Below, piece by piece: positions 33,436 through 44,297 of a DNA stretch of 44,589 nucleotides; position 1 is the first letter of the stretch; each line of letters opens with the position of its first letter. The notes under the pieces are model-generated. The model did not search any database. It was not told the origin of the DNA and was given only the letters and a program-made list of their open reading frames with translations. This DNA is from an uncultured Gardnerella sp. (lineage in GTDB: Bacteria; Actinomycetota; Actinomycetes; Actinomycetales; Bifidobacteriaceae): NCBI GenBank assembly GCA_947292085.1, contig CAMYPN010000003.1:1-44589 (forward strand). Direction: 5' to 3'. Made by a program: the position numbers and the translations under genes.

Positions 33436-36222
33436 GTGGTAGATATCGTCGATAAAGCCTTGCGCATGGGTGAGGGACATCAGTTAAAGCGTCTTGAAAA
33501 TGTGGCCAAGGCTGTGAACGCGTTGGAAGATGAGATTTCAGCGCTTTCCGATGAAGAGCTAAAGGGACAAACAGCAAAGTTTAAGCAGTGTTTAGACAAC
33601 GGTGAATCTCTTGATAAGCTTATGCCAGAAGCCTTTGCTACTGTGCGAGAAGTTTCTAAGCGTACTCTCGGTCAGCGTCACTTTGACGTACAGCTTATGG
33701 GCGGCGCGGCATTGCACTGGGGCAATATCGCAGAAATGAAAACTGGCGAAGGTAAAACGCTTGTTGCAACATTGCCTAGCTATTTGAACGCTTTGGAAGG
33801 TAAAGGCGTTCACGTTGTTACAGTTAACGATTATCTTGCTAGCTACCAGAGTGAGCTGATGGGTCGTATTTATCGATTCCTTGGCATGAGCGTTGGCTGC
33901 ATTATTACAGATCAACAGCCTCCTGAGCGTCGTAAACAGTACAACGCAGATATTACTTACGGTACAAACAACGAATTCGGCTTTGACTACCTGCGCGATA
34001 ATATGGCCTGGGAAAAGAGCGAGCTTGTACAGCGTGGACATCATTACGCTATTGTCGATGAGGTTGATTCCATTCTTATTGATGAAGCTCGTACACCTTT
34101 AATTATTTCTGGTCCTGCGGAAGGCGACGTAACTCGCTGGTATCACGAGTTTTCAAAGATTGTTTTGAAACTTACTCGTGATACTGATTATGAGATTGAC
34201 GAGAAAAAGAAAACTGCGGGTATTCTTGATTCTGGTATTGCTAAGATTGAGGATTATCTTGGTATAGATAATCTTTATAAGCCAGAAAACACTGCTCTTA
34301 TTGGATACTTAAATAATGCTTTGAAGGCAAAGGAACTATTCCTTCGCGATCGCGATTATGTTGTTACCAATGGCGAAGTTTTGATTGTTGATGAGCACAC
34401 TGGTCGTGTTCTTCCTGGTCGACGTTACAGTGAAGGCTTACATCAGGCAATTGAAGCAAAGGAAAACGTAGAAGTTAAGGCTGAAAATCAGACTTTTGCT
34501 ACAATCACTTTGCAGAATTACTTCCGTATGTACGACAAGCTTGCTGGTATGACTGGTACTGCTGAAACTGAAGCAGCGGAGTTCATGGGTACTTATAAGC
34601 TTGGCGTTCTTCCTATACCATCGAACCGTCCAGTAATTCGTATGGATAAGAACGATTTGATCTTCCGTACTAAGAAAGAAAAGTTGGCTGCTATTGTGCG
34701 CGATGTAGCTATGCGTCATGCAAAAGGTCAGCCTGTTTTGCTTGGTACAGCTTCGGTTGAATCTTCTGAAATCGTTTCATCTTTGCTTGATGTTGCTCGT
34801 ATTCCTCACCAGGTGTTGAATGCAAAGCAGAATGCTAAGGAAGCTGCTGTTGTAGCTGTTGCAGGACGTAAGGGTGCTGTTACTGTTGCTACTAACATGG
34901 CAGGCCGTGGTACTGATATTATGCTTGGCGGTAACGTTGAGTTCTTGGCTGATGCAAAGTTGAAGGCTGACGGTTATTCTCCAGACGATACTCCTGAAGA
35001 GTACGAGAAGCGTTGGCCAGGCGTTTTAGCAGAAGTTAAGGAACAAGTTAAAGACGAGCACGAGGAAGTTAAGAAGCTCGGCGGCTTGTATGTTCTTGGT
35101 ACTGAGCGTCACGAATCTCGTCGTATTGATAATCAGCTTCGTGGACGTTCTGGTCGTCAGGGTGATCCTGGTGAGTCACGCTTCTACTTGAGCTTGGAAG
35201 ATGATTTGATGCGTTTGTTTAACACTCAGCTTGTTGCTCGTGTTATGGCAAAGGGCTTGCCTGAAGGCGAACCAATCGAATCTAAGTATGTTTCTAACGG
35301 TGTTCGTACCGCACAGAAAACTGTTGAAGCTCGTAACTTTGAAATGCGTAAGAACGTTTTGAAGTACGATGACGTTATGAACAAGCAGCGTACTGTTATT
35401 TACTCTGAGCGCCAGATGGTTCTTAAGGGTGAAGACATTCACGAAGATATCTTAAAGTTTATTAAAGATACGGTTGAAAGCTACGTTCGTGGTGCAAATA
35501 ACGGTTCAGATAAGCCAAAAGATTGGGATTGGGATGGCCTTTCTAAGGCTGTTAGCTCAATTGCGCCTGTTGCATTGTTGTCTTTGGATGATCTTCGTAA
35601 GGAAGTTTCAACTCTTAAGGGCGATAAGGCTGTAGAAAAAGTTTGTGACAGTATAGCGGATAACGTTATTAATCTTTACAGTCTTTTTGAAGATCGTCTT
35701 GGTGCTGACAATTTGCGTCAGATTGAGCGCCGCGTAGTTTTGGCTGTTCTTGATCGCAAGTGGCGTGAACATCTTTACGAGATGGATTACTTAAAGGACG
35801 GTATTGGTCTTCGCGGCATGGGTCAGCGAGATCCGTTGGTTGAGTATCAGCGTGAAGGCTATCAGATGTACAATTCCATGATTGAAGCAATTAAGGAAGA
35901 AAGCATTCAGCTTCTATTCCACATTGATATCAATCAGCTTGCTACTACAGAAGATGAAGAATCTGACTCTGAAGTAGATGAGGATGTTGCTGAAGCCTCT
36001 GCTGAAGTAGACGCACAAGATCGCCAGTCTGGAATAGTAGGACCTCAGCCGTTAAGCCATGCTGAAGGTGATGTTCCTGTAAGCAAGCGACCAAAGGCAG
36101 AAGAGTGGAAGACTCCTTGGGCTGATGGGCGCACATTCCCAGGTACTAACAAGAATGATGATTGCCCATGTGGTTCTGGAAGAAAATATAAGCTTTGCCA
36201 CGGCCACAATGAAGAAAAGTAA
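33436..36222 (+). CDS. secA: Preprotein translocase ATPase SecA
   Basis: A 928-residue motor that drives unfolded preproteins through SecYEG. Visible are the Walker A-type [18 protein letters not shown]-type [18 protein letters not shown], the preprotein cross-linking domain, and helicase motifs [14 protein letters not shown] and [25 protein letters not shown] helical scaffold follows, and the C-terminal zinc motif is [14 protein letters not shown], which binds SecB-like partners or ribosomes. GTG 33436 is preferred: AAGGGAG (33423-33429) lies 6 bases upstream and [14 protein letters not shown] is the normal start. ATG 33415 would place that site inside the gene. Only one SecA is seen here. 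Confidence 0.97.
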   Translation: MVDIVDKALRMGEGHQLKRLENVAKAVNALEDEISALSDEELKGQTAKFKQCLDNGESLDKLMPEAFATVREVSKRTLGQRHFDVQLMGGAALHWGNIAEMKTGEGKTLVATLPSYLNALEGKGVHVVTVNDYLASYQSELMGRIYRFLGMSVGCIITDQQPPERRKQYNADITYGTNNEFGFDYLRDNMAWEKSELVQRGHHYAIVDEVDSILIDEARTPLIISGPAEGDVTRWYHEFSKIVLKLTRDTDYEIDEKKKTAGILDSGIAKIEDYLGIDNLYKPENTALIGYLNNALKAKELFLRDRDYVVTNGEVLIVDEHTGRVLPGRRYSEGLHQAIEAKENVEVKAENQTFATITLQNYFRMYDKLAGMTGTAETEAAEFMGTYKLGVLPIPSNRPVIRMDKNDLIFRTKKEKLAAIVRDVAMRHAKGQPVLLGTASVESSEIVSSLLDVARIPHQVLNAKQNAKEAAVVAVAGRKGAVTVATNMAGRGTDIMLGGNVEFLADAKLKADGYSPDDTPEEYEKRWPGVLAEVKEQVKDEHEEVKKLGGLYVLGTERHESRRIDNQLRGRSGRQGDPGESRFYLSLEDDLMRLFNTQLVARVMAKGLPEGEPIESKYVSNGVRTAQKTVEARNFEMRKNVLKYDDVMNKQRTVIYSERQMVLKGEDIHEDILKFIKDTVESYVRGANNGSDKPKDWDWDGLSKAVSSIAPVALLSLDDLRKEVSTLKGDKAVEKVCDSIADNVINLYSLFEDRLGADNLRQIERRVVLAVLDRKWREHLYEMDYLKDGIGLRGMGQRDPLVEYQREGYQMYNSMIEAIKEESIQLLFHIDINQLATTEDEESDSEVDEDVAEASAEVDAQDRQSGIVGPQPLSHAEGDVPVSKRPKAEEWKTPWADGRTFPGTNKNDDCPCGSGRKYKLCHGHNEEK

Positions 36223-36248
36223 ATCTTCTTAAAGTACTAGATACGATT

Positions 36249-36290
36249 AAGCGCACGGAATTGAAATAATAATTTCGTGCGCTTTTCGTT
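36249..36290 (+). terminator. Terminator after secA
   Basis: AAGCGCACG (36249-36257) pairs with CGTGCGCTT (36276-36284), extended by AATT/AATT inside, followed by TTTTCGTTTT. Confidence 0.87.
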
Positions 36291-36315
36291 TTAACTTTTA
36301 ATATGTGAATTGTAA

Positions 36316-36891
36316 CTATACGCGAGCACCATTCTCATATTCATCATAGTCTTGGTAATTTTTAGACTTTCTTCTATGCGATAAAAGACCAGCTCCACCA
36401 ATAAGAACACAAAATGCGCTAAATATTCCAACATACGAAGCAATATGTGGCAAAAATGCGGCTAAAATCACTCCAGCAACACCGAGCAGTAATATTAGCC
36501 ATAAAACTATTAAAGTGCCCTGAAGGCTAGAAAAATGCGGATCTGGAGGTATAAAATCATCACCGTACTCGTCCATCGTTTTATCAACATCAAGCCAACT
36601 AGATTGAATATTGTCACGAGGTCCGCGAGAATCGCGTAAATTAAAGAAAGATTTATGCTCGTGAGTTTTATTTGAAGAAATATCTTTAGGCATAACAGCT
36701 TTGCGCAAACGCTTCTCAAAATTTTTCGCACTACGGGAGTTTATTATATCTTTTAAATCATCCTCATGCTCAGAGAGAAAAGCAGACCAATCCTCATCAT
36801 CATTTTTCTTACTATTCGAAAAACCATTTTGGTTTTTGTTACCAGACTGTTCTGCAGGGTGAGGGTCGTTGGTATTCTTAGAAGTTGTCAT
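36316..36891 (-). CDS. Actinobacterial C-terminally anchored membrane protein, function unknown
   Basis: A 191-residue protein. The first 125 residues are polar and charged (Asn/Lys/Asp-rich) and probably cytosolic. The segment DDFIPPDPHF precedes two hydrophobic helices, near residues 126-147 and 151-172, and a short basic tail. A D-x-F-x-P-P-x-P motif before paired TM helices is common in uncharacterised actinobacterial membrane proteins near secA. I do not recognise a function. ATG 36891 has only a weak upstream purine stretch. It is transcribed against secA and divergently from plsC. Confidence 0.75.
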   Translation of the reverse strand: MTTSKNTNDPHPAEQSGNKNQNGFSNSKKNDDEDWSAFLSEHEDDLKDIINSRSAKNFEKRLRKAVMPKDISSNKTHEHKSFFNLRDSRGPRDNIQSSWLDVDKTMDEYGDDFIPPDPHFSSLQGTLIVLWLILLLGVAGVILAAFLPHIASYVGIFSAFCVLIGGAGLLSHRRKSKNYQDYDEYENGARV

Positions 36892-36956
36892 AACTACTAC
36901 TGTAGCAAGTCTGCTTGATTCGTAGATTTTGCCGCTATATGCGGAAAGGATGTCGC

Positions 36957-37658
36957 ATGCTGTATTGGTTCTTCGTGAAGGGACTTGGATTTATCGCTCG
37001 AATGAGAATACATCCAACAGCAAAAGGCGTACAAAATGTGCCGAAAAAAGGCGGTGCGATTATTGCAGCAAATCATCTTGCTGTTATTGATGATGCACTA
37101 CTGCCACTTACTTGTCCTAGAATGATCCATTTCATGGGCAAAGCTGAATACTTTGAAGGTAAAGGATTAAAAGGACGTTTCAAAAAGTGGTGGTTTACTT
37201 CTGTAGGTGTATTCCCAGTAGATCGATCTGGCGGAGCTAAATCTCTAGGTGCATTGAATCATGCTAAGGAGATTCTTGAAAAAGGTCAACTTTTTGGTAT
37301 TCATATTGAAGGCACAAGAAGCCCAGATGGTCGCTTATATAAAGGGCACACGGGAGCAGCTCGCTTAGCTTTAGAAACAGGGTGTCCTATAATTCCTGTA
37401 GCAATTATTGGCACTCGCGATTTGCAGCCAAAAGGGAAAGTAGTTCCTAATAAGGGCAAAACTCAGGCTATTTACGGAAAACCTATTACGGTGGAAAAAG
37501 TAAATAATGTTGAAGATATTACGCGAGAACGTTTGCGTGAAATCACTGATAAAATTACAAATTCTATTAAAGAAATGAGTGGGCAAGAATTTGTAAATGA
37601 GTATGCGCAGACTGTAAAACAACGCATAAAAGAAGAAGCAGGAACAAAACAGAAATAA
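36957..37658 (+). CDS. 1-acyl-sn-glycerol-3-phosphate acyltransferase (PlsC-like)
   Basis: A 233-residue membrane-associated acyltransferase making phosphatidic acid. It has an N-terminal hydrophobic segment (MLYWFFVKGLGFIARM). The catalytic HX4D motif lies in AANHLAVIDD, the acceptor site FPVDRSGG follows, and the glycerol-3-phosphate-binding IEGTRSPDGR and PIIPVAIIGT come next. ATG 36957 is chosen because GGAAAGGA (36943-36950) lies 6 bases upstream; a TTG at 36915 in frame lacks one. It is convergent with the Ser/Thr kinase, with a shared terminator. Confidence 0.92.
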   Translation: MLYWFFVKGLGFIARMRIHPTAKGVQNVPKKGGAIIAANHLAVIDDALLPLTCPRMIHFMGKAEYFEGKGLKGRFKKWWFTSVGVFPVDRSGGAKSLGALNHAKEILEKGQLFGIHIEGTRSPDGRLYKGHTGAARLALETGCPIIPVAIIGTRDLQPKGKVVPNKGKTQAIYGKPITVEKVNNVEDITRERLREITDKITNSIKEMSGQEFVNEYAQTVKQRIKEEAGTKQK

Positions 37659-37708
37659 AGCAGAAATAAAAAACTGATATTTAAAAATATTTCATGCTGC
37701 AAATTAAA

Positions 37709-37757
37709 AATTCTGGCACTGTAAAAGAACGTTACTTTCGCAGTGCCAGAATTGTTT
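37709..37757. terminator. Bidirectional terminator between plsC and the PASTA kinase
   Basis: AATTCTGGCACTG (37709-37721) pairs perfectly with CAGTGCCAGAATT (37741-37753). T-runs follow on both strands (GTTTAAA on plus; TTTTTAATTT on minus), fitting two convergent genes. Confidence 0.87.
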
Positions 37758-37774
37758 AAATCAGAAAACTAAAC

Positions 37775-40174
37775 TTAAATAACAGTTAAAGTTATTACAG
37801 TAGGGTTTCCATTACTATCTTTTACACGGACTTCGGTATCAACTCCAGGAGACTGGAATCTTACAACATGCATTAAATCACCAAGAGGAGCTTGAACTTT
37901 TACGCTAAGTCCTAAAGCTTCAAGAATTTTTCTCGCTTCATCAGTGTTCTTACCGCAAACGTTCGGCAATTTAACAGTTTGTGGACCTTTAGATACCACA
38001 ATCTTAACTTCATCTCCCCAATGAAGCTGAGTTCCAGCAGATGGAGAAGTGCTTATAATTTTTCCTTTATCAACAGTGTCACTATTTTCTTCACTAGAAG
38101 TCACTTTGAGCTTAAGTTCCCGAAGCGCACTAGTAGCATCATCCTTAGTTTTATTAGCAATATCAGGCATTTGAACCGGCATAGGTCCTTTTGAAAGAAC
38201 CAATTTTACTGGTTTATTATGATTCATACGAGTACCAGGTTCTGGACTTATAGCAAGAACAGCACCATCTGGAACATAAAGCGAATAATCATCAACCGAC
38301 GAGCTATGAATAATATTCGTGAAACCGGCTTTTTTAAGAGCCTTAATAGGTTTTTTACCATCCTCAGTATTAGGATCCATGATATTTTGAGGAATAGTAG
38401 CCTGTCGAATTCCCTTAGAAACTACAACATGCAGAATACCGTTACTATGTTTGCTTAAATGAGAACCGACCAATTCTGGATCAGTTTTTACAATCTTACC
38501 GGCTGCAATATCATCATCAAATTCTTCAGTAATATCGTAAGGTATTCCAGAAACTTTAAGAGTGCGCTCATAATCTTTCCATAACGCATTAGTTATCTTA
38601 CAAACTTCAGGATTCTTGCATGATAAATCATCAGGTTTTGGCAAAGACCAGTAGCTTCCAGGACCAGCGAAATACCAGTAGCATCCTCCTGCAACCGATA
38701 ACGCTGCAACAGAAGCAAAGCAAGCTAAAATAATAACTACTTTTTTATATGATTTTTTAGAACCTTTAGAAATTCTTTCAGTAGTTTTATTCTTACTTTC
38801 CGCAGAAAGCTGAGTGAGCTTTCTAAGTTCGTGAGAGTTTAAAGCAGTAGTAGGAAGATTATTATCATTAAACTGCTCTAATGGATCAGAGTAGGAATTG
38901 TTAGAAAAATCTTCTAAAGTATTTTGATTACTCGCATAAGCGTTTCTATTATTATTCCAAATATTTCTAGTAGAGTCAGAATCAGAATAGAATTCTCTTG
39001 CACCTACCGAATCGCTCGCTTTAGTAGAATCAGCATTATTGCTTGCTTCTAAAGTTGAGTCATTTGTAAATATTGGTTCCTGCTCATCACGGTTAATCTC
39101 ATCCGTTATAGTTTGATAAGTCTTATAATCTGAGTCACTTTGAGCACTGTTATTATTATTAGAATCATCTTCAGACGATAAAACCATTGGGGTAGTAGGC
39201 GGTATTGGTGGCTCTTGGGAAGATTCTGCAGTGCGAGTTAATTTATTAACAGGAGATTCGTTAGAATCGATTTCTTCGTCAGCCTGATATTCTTTTTGAA
39301 GCCTATACTTCCAATCTTCAGGAGAAAGTTTAGAACTAATACTACGAAGCTTAGCTAAAGCCATAGTTGCGTCATCAGGTCGTTTATGCATGTCTCGCTG
39401 AGTCAAAGAAGAAATAAAATCAGCAACAATGGGGCTTATTCCTTCGCATACAGTGGAAAGAGACGGAGTGTCTTCATGAACATGCTTAAAAACGAGCGTA
39501 ACAGGATTATCTGCGCTAAAAGGTACGCGCCCAGCAAGCATTTCCCAAGCCATCATTCCAGCAGAATACAGATCACCCTGAGTTGTGGCAAGATTGTTTT
39601 CAATCATTTCTGGAGCAAGATACGCAGCTGTTCCAAGCAGAAGACCTGTCGAAGAAAGTGTAGCTTGAGAAATTGCTCTAGCTAAACCAAAATCAGTAAT
39701 CTGCACGTGACCGCGGTCGTTAATAAGAATGTTTTCAGGCTTTATATCCCTATGAACAACACCAGCTTGATGTGCAGAAGATAATCCGTCTAAAACTTCA
39801 GCAAGTAAGCGCAAAGTTTCTTTCACTGTGAAAGTACCATGAACGTTCATCTCATAACGCAAATTAACGCCATGAACGTATTCCATAACTAGATAATCAA
39901 GTCCATCATATTCGCCAGTATCATACACTTGCACTATATGTGGGTTTGCTATAGCTGCAGCAGAAGTAGCTTCTCTGCGGAATCTAGCAATGAACTGCTG
40001 CCGATGAAGTCCTTGAGCTAGTTGCGTATGCATTATTTTGATAGCAACTGGTCTACCGAGCCGTTCATCTTGTGCCTGATAAACCGTAGCCATACCGCCT
40101 TCTGCTATTTTTCGCACAATACGGTAACGGTTTTCGATGCACATGCCTGGTTGCGTATTTGTAGCTTCGTCCAT
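37775..40174 (-). CDS. Ser/Thr protein kinase with PASTA domains (PknL-like by context)
   Basis: A 799-residue membrane kinase. The catalytic domain (about 15-275) has IAEGGMATVYQAQDE, the VAIK lysine, HRDIKPENIL with catalytic Asp, DFGLARA and the APEM substrate loop. A Ser/Asn/Asp-rich linker (about 300-470) precedes one TM helix (about 478-502). The extracellular part carries four PASTA-like repeats; the last two (LPNVCGKNTDEARKIL and MPDIANKTKDDATSAL) are clear, the first two divergent. PASTA repeats sense muropeptides. ATG 40174 is chosen with AAGGA upstream; a TTG at 40183 would be too close to it. Location beside a prenyl synthase and near plsC resembles actinobacterial PknL. Confidence 0.93.
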   Translation of the reverse strand: MDEATNTQPGMCIENRYRIVRKIAEGGMATVYQAQDERLGRPVAIKIMHTQLAQGLHRQQFIARFRREATSAAAIANPHIVQVYDTGEYDGLDYLVMEYVHGVNLRYEMNVHGTFTVKETLRLLAEVLDGLSSAHQAGVVHRDIKPENILINDRGHVQITDFGLARAISQATLSSTGLLLGTAAYLAPEMIENNLATTQGDLYSAGMMAWEMLAGRVPFSADNPVTLVFKHVHEDTPSLSTVCEGISPIVADFISSLTQRDMHKRPDDATMALAKLRSISSKLSPEDWKYRLQKEYQADEEIDSNESPVNKLTRTAESSQEPPIPPTTPMVLSSEDDSNNNNSAQSDSDYKTYQTITDEINRDEQEPIFTNDSTLEASNNADSTKASDSVGAREFYSDSDSTRNIWNNNRNAYASNQNTLEDFSNNSYSDPLEQFNDNNLPTTALNSHELRKLTQLSAESKNKTTERISKGSKKSYKKVVIILACFASVAALSVAGGCYWYFAGPGSYWSLPKPDDLSCKNPEVCKITNALWKDYERTLKVSGIPYDITEEFDDDIAAGKIVKTDPELVGSHLSKHSNGILHVVVSKGIRQATIPQNIMDPNTEDGKKPIKALKKAGFTNIIHSSSVDDYSLYVPDGAVLAISPEPGTRMNHNKPVKLVLSKGPMPVQMPDIANKTKDDATSALRELKLKVTSSEENSDTVDKGKIISTSPSAGTQLHWGDEVKIVVSKGPQTVKLPNVCGKNTDEARKILEALGLSVKVQAPLGDLMHVVRFQSPGVDTEVRVKDSNGNPTVITLTVI

Positions 40175-40429
40175 ATGTTGCAAATCCTTATGTGCTTACG
40201 ATTGTTTCTACTTATGAGTGTACAAGCATAACAGTATGCAATGGTAGTTATATCGTGTTTTTTCTAATATTTATACGCTTTTTTACAAATTTGTGCCCTA
40301 AGTAACTTATAAAAACGCAACTTTCGCAAGATTCATCTAAGGACTTTTACGTAAAATCATGCATAAACTATGCAGAAAACTATACGCAATAATCTACGTG
40401 ACGCTATTTTGCGTTTATATACTTAGGTA

Positions 40430-41563
40430 CTATATTCTCCAATCTGAAGGTATAAACTTTTCTGCCATACTTATAAGCTTATTCTTACCTTCTGCTTTAA
40501 GAGGAGAATCTTTTATAGCAGATAAAGTTTCCTGCCAAAGTTTGTAAATTCTGTGCTTAGACTTTTCAATAGCTCCGGTTGAATAGTATATTTCTATAAT
40601 TTTTTTAACGTCATCATTATTTCTATATTCAGATTCGTATGCTTTTTTAAGTAGCAATTTTTCATTCTGATTTCCCAGAGAAAGAGCATCGGCGAGAAGT
40701 ACAGCACGTTTTCCTTCACGAATATCACCGCCTATAGGCTTACCTGTACGTGAAGTATCAGAAACTATATCTAATAAATCATCAGCAAGCTGGAAAGCAA
40801 TACCTAAAGGTTCGCCTACATTTTTAGCTGTTTTCTTAGCTGCAGCAGTATCAACTCCAGCAGCAAGTAATCCTAGTTCAATTGGAGCAATAGTCGTATA
40901 GCTTGCAGTTTTCCAACGAAAAACATTAATCGATGATTCAGCTAACTGGTTTGGGTCGTCCAAAGACATCAATTCAATAGACAAATCAAGAACTTGTCCT
41001 ATGCCAACATTTTTTTGCATATCAGCAAATGAGGAAAGCAAATCTTGACTATTATAAAGTTTTTTTGACGCTTCTCTAGTAATATCAAAGCTTTCTGTTG
41101 CAAGTATGTCTCCAAGCATAAGACCTAATCCGGTACCAATATGCTTATTCTTACAAACTTCGCTTAAAGCACAGTATGCGCTAGGTTTGCCTCTTCTTAA
41201 AGAAGATTCGTCAATAATATCGTCATGAATAAGAGCAGCAGTTTGGAATACTTCTAAAGCGCAAGCAACGTCTATTACAGCTGTTTTTTTCGTAAGAAAT
41301 TCGAGATTATTATAATTTTTGTCTATTAAAGAATCAGTTTTATCATCTAAATGTTGATTGTAAGCTGCGTCAAAAGCAGAAAGAAGAAGCAAAGCTCGTA
41401 ATCTTTTTCCACCTTCACTCGAAGAAATTGCTTGAGTTATAACAGTTTTTAAAATTTCAGAACAACTTGCAGTAAGATTTTCGCAAGCTTCAGATTGGAA
41501 TTGATTTGAAATAAGCTCGCTAATGCGCGTTTCTATAAGTGTCAGGTTTGAATCAACATCCAT
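40430..41563 (-). CDS. Polyprenyl (geranylgeranyl-type) diphosphate synthase
   Basis: A 377-residue trans-prenyltransferase, IdsA-like. The first Asp-rich motif is LIHDDIIDESSLRRG (about residue 111) and the second is QLADDLLDIVSD (about 259), with GKRLRALLLLSAF near the N-terminus for isopentenyl diphosphate binding. It would supply C15-C20 or longer prenyl diphosphates for undecaprenyl carriers and quinone-type lipids. Product length is not readable from sequence. The ATG at 41563 has no Shine-Dalgarno-like sequence upstream, so leaderless translation is possible. It lies upstream of the kinase on the same strand, about 255 bases away. Confidence 0.9.
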   Translation of the reverse strand: MDVDSNLTLIETRISELISNQFQSEACENLTASCSEILKTVITQAISSSEGGKRLRALLLLSAFDAAYNQHLDDKTDSLIDKNYNNLEFLTKKTAVIDVACALEVFQTAALIHDDIIDESSLRRGKPSAYCALSEVCKNKHIGTGLGLMLGDILATESFDITREASKKLYNSQDLLSSFADMQKNVGIGQVLDLSIELMSLDDPNQLAESSINVFRWKTASYTTIAPIELGLLAAGVDTAAAKKTAKNVGEPLGIAFQLADDLLDIVSDTSRTGKPIGGDIREGKRAVLLADALSLGNQNEKLLLKKAYESEYRNNDDVKKIIEIYYSTGAIEKSKHRIYKLWQETLSAIKDSPLKAEGKNKLISMAEKFIPSDWRI

Positions 41564-41767
41564 AATATGAAGTTATCCACATACCGGAGACAATGTAAAC
41601 CTAGTGTTTTGTAGTGCTAAGCAAGCTTATAACCAAAATATAAAATTTTTCTTGCTTACTTTTAGTGATATTGAGAAACTTGCATTACCAAGTTGAAAAT
41701 AACGAATTTGGTGAAAGAAAACTATCTTGCATGCGGGGAATGCAATACAAAAAGAAGGGAATAAATC

Positions 41768-42673
41768 ATGGTATCGGATGTTCTTAATCGCCCATTGTTT
41801 AATAGTGTAGACGACTTTGATATTAAAAATCTTGCAAATATTTATGCAAAAGGTAATCAAGATTTTCTAAAAAATCCAAACGAATTTGAAGAAGCACTAT
41901 CAACTTTTGATGATTTAGAAATTTTCGCTGGAGAATCGGCAGAAAATTTTGATTACGAATCTTTAGATAACAGATACAGTATTTTGTTAAATTTTTCTAG
42001 AGAATACGTTTCGCATAATAACAGTGAAAAAGATGAGTGGATTAATGGTTTGCGATTTTGGGTGCCAAAACTTTCGCAATATTTTCTGAGAAAAATTTCT
42101 AAAAGTGGCAAACAGTTTGCTACTTACTCAATTTCTTCTCAATCACTTACAAACTGGTTTAAAACTTTCTCTGATCCAGACGAAACGCTAGTTGGGCACG
42201 ACTTTATTGCACTGCCTATTGCAATGTTTCATAACATTAACGTTCGAGATGCTATGCTTATGTGCATTTTGGATGAAAACAGAAAATGGTATAACGAAGA
42301 GTCTTTGCATGATTTAGCATGGATGACTCATACTCCGGATATTTCGAGAAATTTGCGTAATTGTTTAGAAGAAAAATTTACTCAAGAATGTACAGTTCCA
42401 AATATTTGTAAAGCTTTAGATGCAAAACATATGCTTGAATCAATGGCATATGTAGTGAAAGATATACCAGAGCTAACAGTACAAGTTTACGCTTTACTTT
42501 CTTATATCTGCTGGTGGTTCAGTATTGGAGAAGTAGATGCTTATGTTAATAAAGCTTTGGCAATTGATCCAGATTGTTCAATGGCAAAAATTGTAAGAGG
42601 AGCGCACGAGCATAATATTCAACCAGCGTGGTGCTCAAAATTCGCCACGCCGCGCAAAGAATCTTGGGAATAA
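41768..42673 (+). CDS. DUF4192-like protein with degenerate N-terminus
   Basis: A 301-residue protein of unknown function. The C-terminal third fits the DUF4192 pattern of actinobacteria: a hydrophobic YALLSYICWWFSIGEVDAYV helix pair, then KALAIDPDCSMAKIVRG and a final PAW. The usual DUF4192 N-terminus is not recognisable; instead it is acidic and Asn-rich (GESAENFDYESLDNRYS). GAAGGGAA precedes ATG 41768. Position immediately before the primary sigma factor is a usual location for this family. Assignment is moderate. Confidence 0.65.
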   Translation: MVSDVLNRPLFNSVDDFDIKNLANIYAKGNQDFLKNPNEFEEALSTFDDLEIFAGESAENFDYESLDNRYSILLNFSREYVSHNNSEKDEWINGLRFWVPKLSQYFLRKISKSGKQFATYSISSQSLTNWFKTFSDPDETLVGHDFIALPIAMFHNINVRDAMLMCILDENRKWYNEESLHDLAWMTHTPDISRNLRNCLEEKFTQECTVPNICKALDAKHMLESMAYVVKDIPELTVQVYALLSYICWWFSIGEVDAYVNKALAIDPDCSMAKIVRGAHEHNIQPAWCSKFATPRKESWE

Positions 42674-42711
42674 TCGTCCTTAGAAGATGGTTAACTGCTT
42701 AAGGTGAAAAA

Positions 42712-42741
42712 TTGCCCTTGCTATAACTATATCCTTATGGT
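42712..42741 (+). promoter_or_regulatory. Probable promoter of the primary sigma factor gene
   Basis: TTGCCC (42712-42717) and TATGGT (42736-42741) with an 18-base spacer. The start codon follows about 30 bases later. Confidence 0.45.
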
Positions 42742-42771
42742 ATAAGCAAGGAGTGCTGCAGGAGGAACAGT

Positions 42772-44193
42772 TTGACGAGCGAAGTTAAAACGTCTGCCGA
42801 AGAGCTTGAAAATGGTGAAGAAAATATTACGCACGATTCGCGTAAAAACAATAGTTCTAGTAAAGGCAAGACTAATTCTTCGTCATCAGCAGTTTCTCAC
42901 AAAAGCCGCACTAAAACAGAAACGGACGCATACGATTTGAGTGATGAAATGACGCTTGACGATTCCGAAACCATGCAAGATCATTTAGATGATGTTGACG
43001 AAAGCCTTGATAACGAAGATCATATGACGCTGGATGATTTAGATGACATTCAGCCTGCTGACATTGATGACGTAGACGATCTTAGTGATGTTGATGATGT
43101 TGTAGATGATCTTGTTGATGAGCAAGAAGAGATTGACGACGTTGAGGATTCAGAGGAAACCAAGCCTGAGGTTCCACCAGTTCCGCAGGTTAAAGGCGCG
43201 TTTATTGTGCGCGATGATGATGACGATGATAATCTAACTCCTTCTGGAAATCCAAAGCGCAGAGTTGTAGCAACTGGTGCTACTGCAGACCCTGTTAAAG
43301 ATTACTTGAAGCAGATTGGTCGCGTAAGCTTGCTTAACGCAGAGCAGGAAGTTGATTTGTCGGAACGTATTGAGGCTGGCTTGTATGCTCAGCATTTGCT
43401 TGATACTGAGATTGATCATATGGAATTTAAGCGCAAGCGCGAACTTAAGTGGGCTGCTGCTGACGGAAAGAAAGCAAAAGATCATCTTCTTGAAGCAAAC
43501 TTGCGTCTTGTGGTTTCTCTTGCTAAACGCTATACGGGTAGGGGAATGCTTTTCCTTGATTTGATTCAGGAAGGTAACCTCGGTTTAATTCGTGCTGTAG
43601 AAAAGTTCGATTGGAAGAAGGGCTTTAAGTTCTCAACTTACGCAACCTGGTGGATTCGTCAGGCCATTACTCGTGCTATGGCAGACCAGGCTCGTACTAT
43701 TCGAGTTCCAGTGCACATGGTTGAAGTTATTAATAAGCTTTCTAGGGTTCAGCGTCAGATGCTTCAAGATTTAGGTCGTGAACCTACGCCAGATGAGCTT
43801 GCACGCGAATTGGATATGCCTGTTGAAAAGGTGCAAGAAGTACAAAAGTACGGTCGTGAACCTATATCTTTGCACACTCCTTTGGGTGAAGATGGTGATT
43901 CTGAGTTCGGTGATTTGATTGAAGATACCGATGCAATCGCACCATCAGATGCTGTTGCATTCTCACTTCTTCAGGAACAGTTTAGGCAAGTTTTGGAAAC
44001 TTTGGCACCTAGGGAAGCCGGCGTTATTAAGATGCGCTACGGTTTGGAAGATGGTCAGCCAAAGACTTTGGACGATATTGGTCGAGTGTATGGTGTTACG
44101 CGTGAGCGCATTCGTCAAATCGAGTCGAAGACTATGTCTAAATTGCGTCATCCTTCGCGCTCGCAAACTTTGCGTGACTTCTTAGATCAGTGA
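42772..44193 (+). CDS. sigA: RNA polymerase primary sigma factor (SigA/RpoD)
   Basis: A 473-residue sigma-70. Residues 1-160 are highly acidic and low-complexity (repeated DDVDD, DDLDD). Region 1.2 starts at [24 protein letters not shown]. Region 2 is [20 protein letters not shown], then [19 protein letters not shown] and [16 protein letters not shown] for -10 recognition. Region 3 is [17 protein letters not shown], and region 4 has [27 protein letters not shown], the -35 helix-turn-helix. The start is TTG 42772 with GGAGGA (42761-42766) 5 bases before. A terminator follows before the topoisomerase gene. Confidence 0.97.
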   Translation: MTSEVKTSAEELENGEENITHDSRKNNSSSKGKTNSSSSAVSHKSRTKTETDAYDLSDEMTLDDSETMQDHLDDVDESLDNEDHMTLDDLDDIQPADIDDVDDLSDVDDVVDDLVDEQEEIDDVEDSEETKPEVPPVPQVKGAFIVRDDDDDDNLTPSGNPKRRVVATGATADPVKDYLKQIGRVSLLNAEQEVDLSERIEAGLYAQHLLDTEIDHMEFKRKRELKWAAADGKKAKDHLLEANLRLVVSLAKRYTGRGMLFLDLIQEGNLGLIRAVEKFDWKKGFKFSTYATWWIRQAITRAMADQARTIRVPVHMVEVINKLSRVQRQMLQDLGREPTPDELARELDMPVEKVQEVQKYGREPISLHTPLGEDGDSEFGDLIEDTDAIAPSDAVAFSLLQEQFRQVLETLAPREAGVIKMRYGLEDGQPKTLDDIGRVYGVTRERIRQIESKTMSKLRHPSRSQTLRDFLDQ

Positions 44194-44215
44194 TTGGTTG
44201 AAAATATTTGTTGGA

Positions 44216-44262
44216 GTGTCGTATTTTTGCTGCAATAAAAGCAAGTGGAAATACGACACTTA
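44216..44262 (+). terminator. Terminator after the sigma factor gene
   Basis: GTGTCGTATTT (44216-44226) pairs perfectly with AAATACGACAC (44249-44259), with an inner TTGC/GCAA pair. The tail is short (TTATTG), so some read-through is possible. Confidence 0.75.
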
Positions 44263-44297
44263 TTGCTTAATATCAGTAATTTGTGCAAGGGGTAAAA

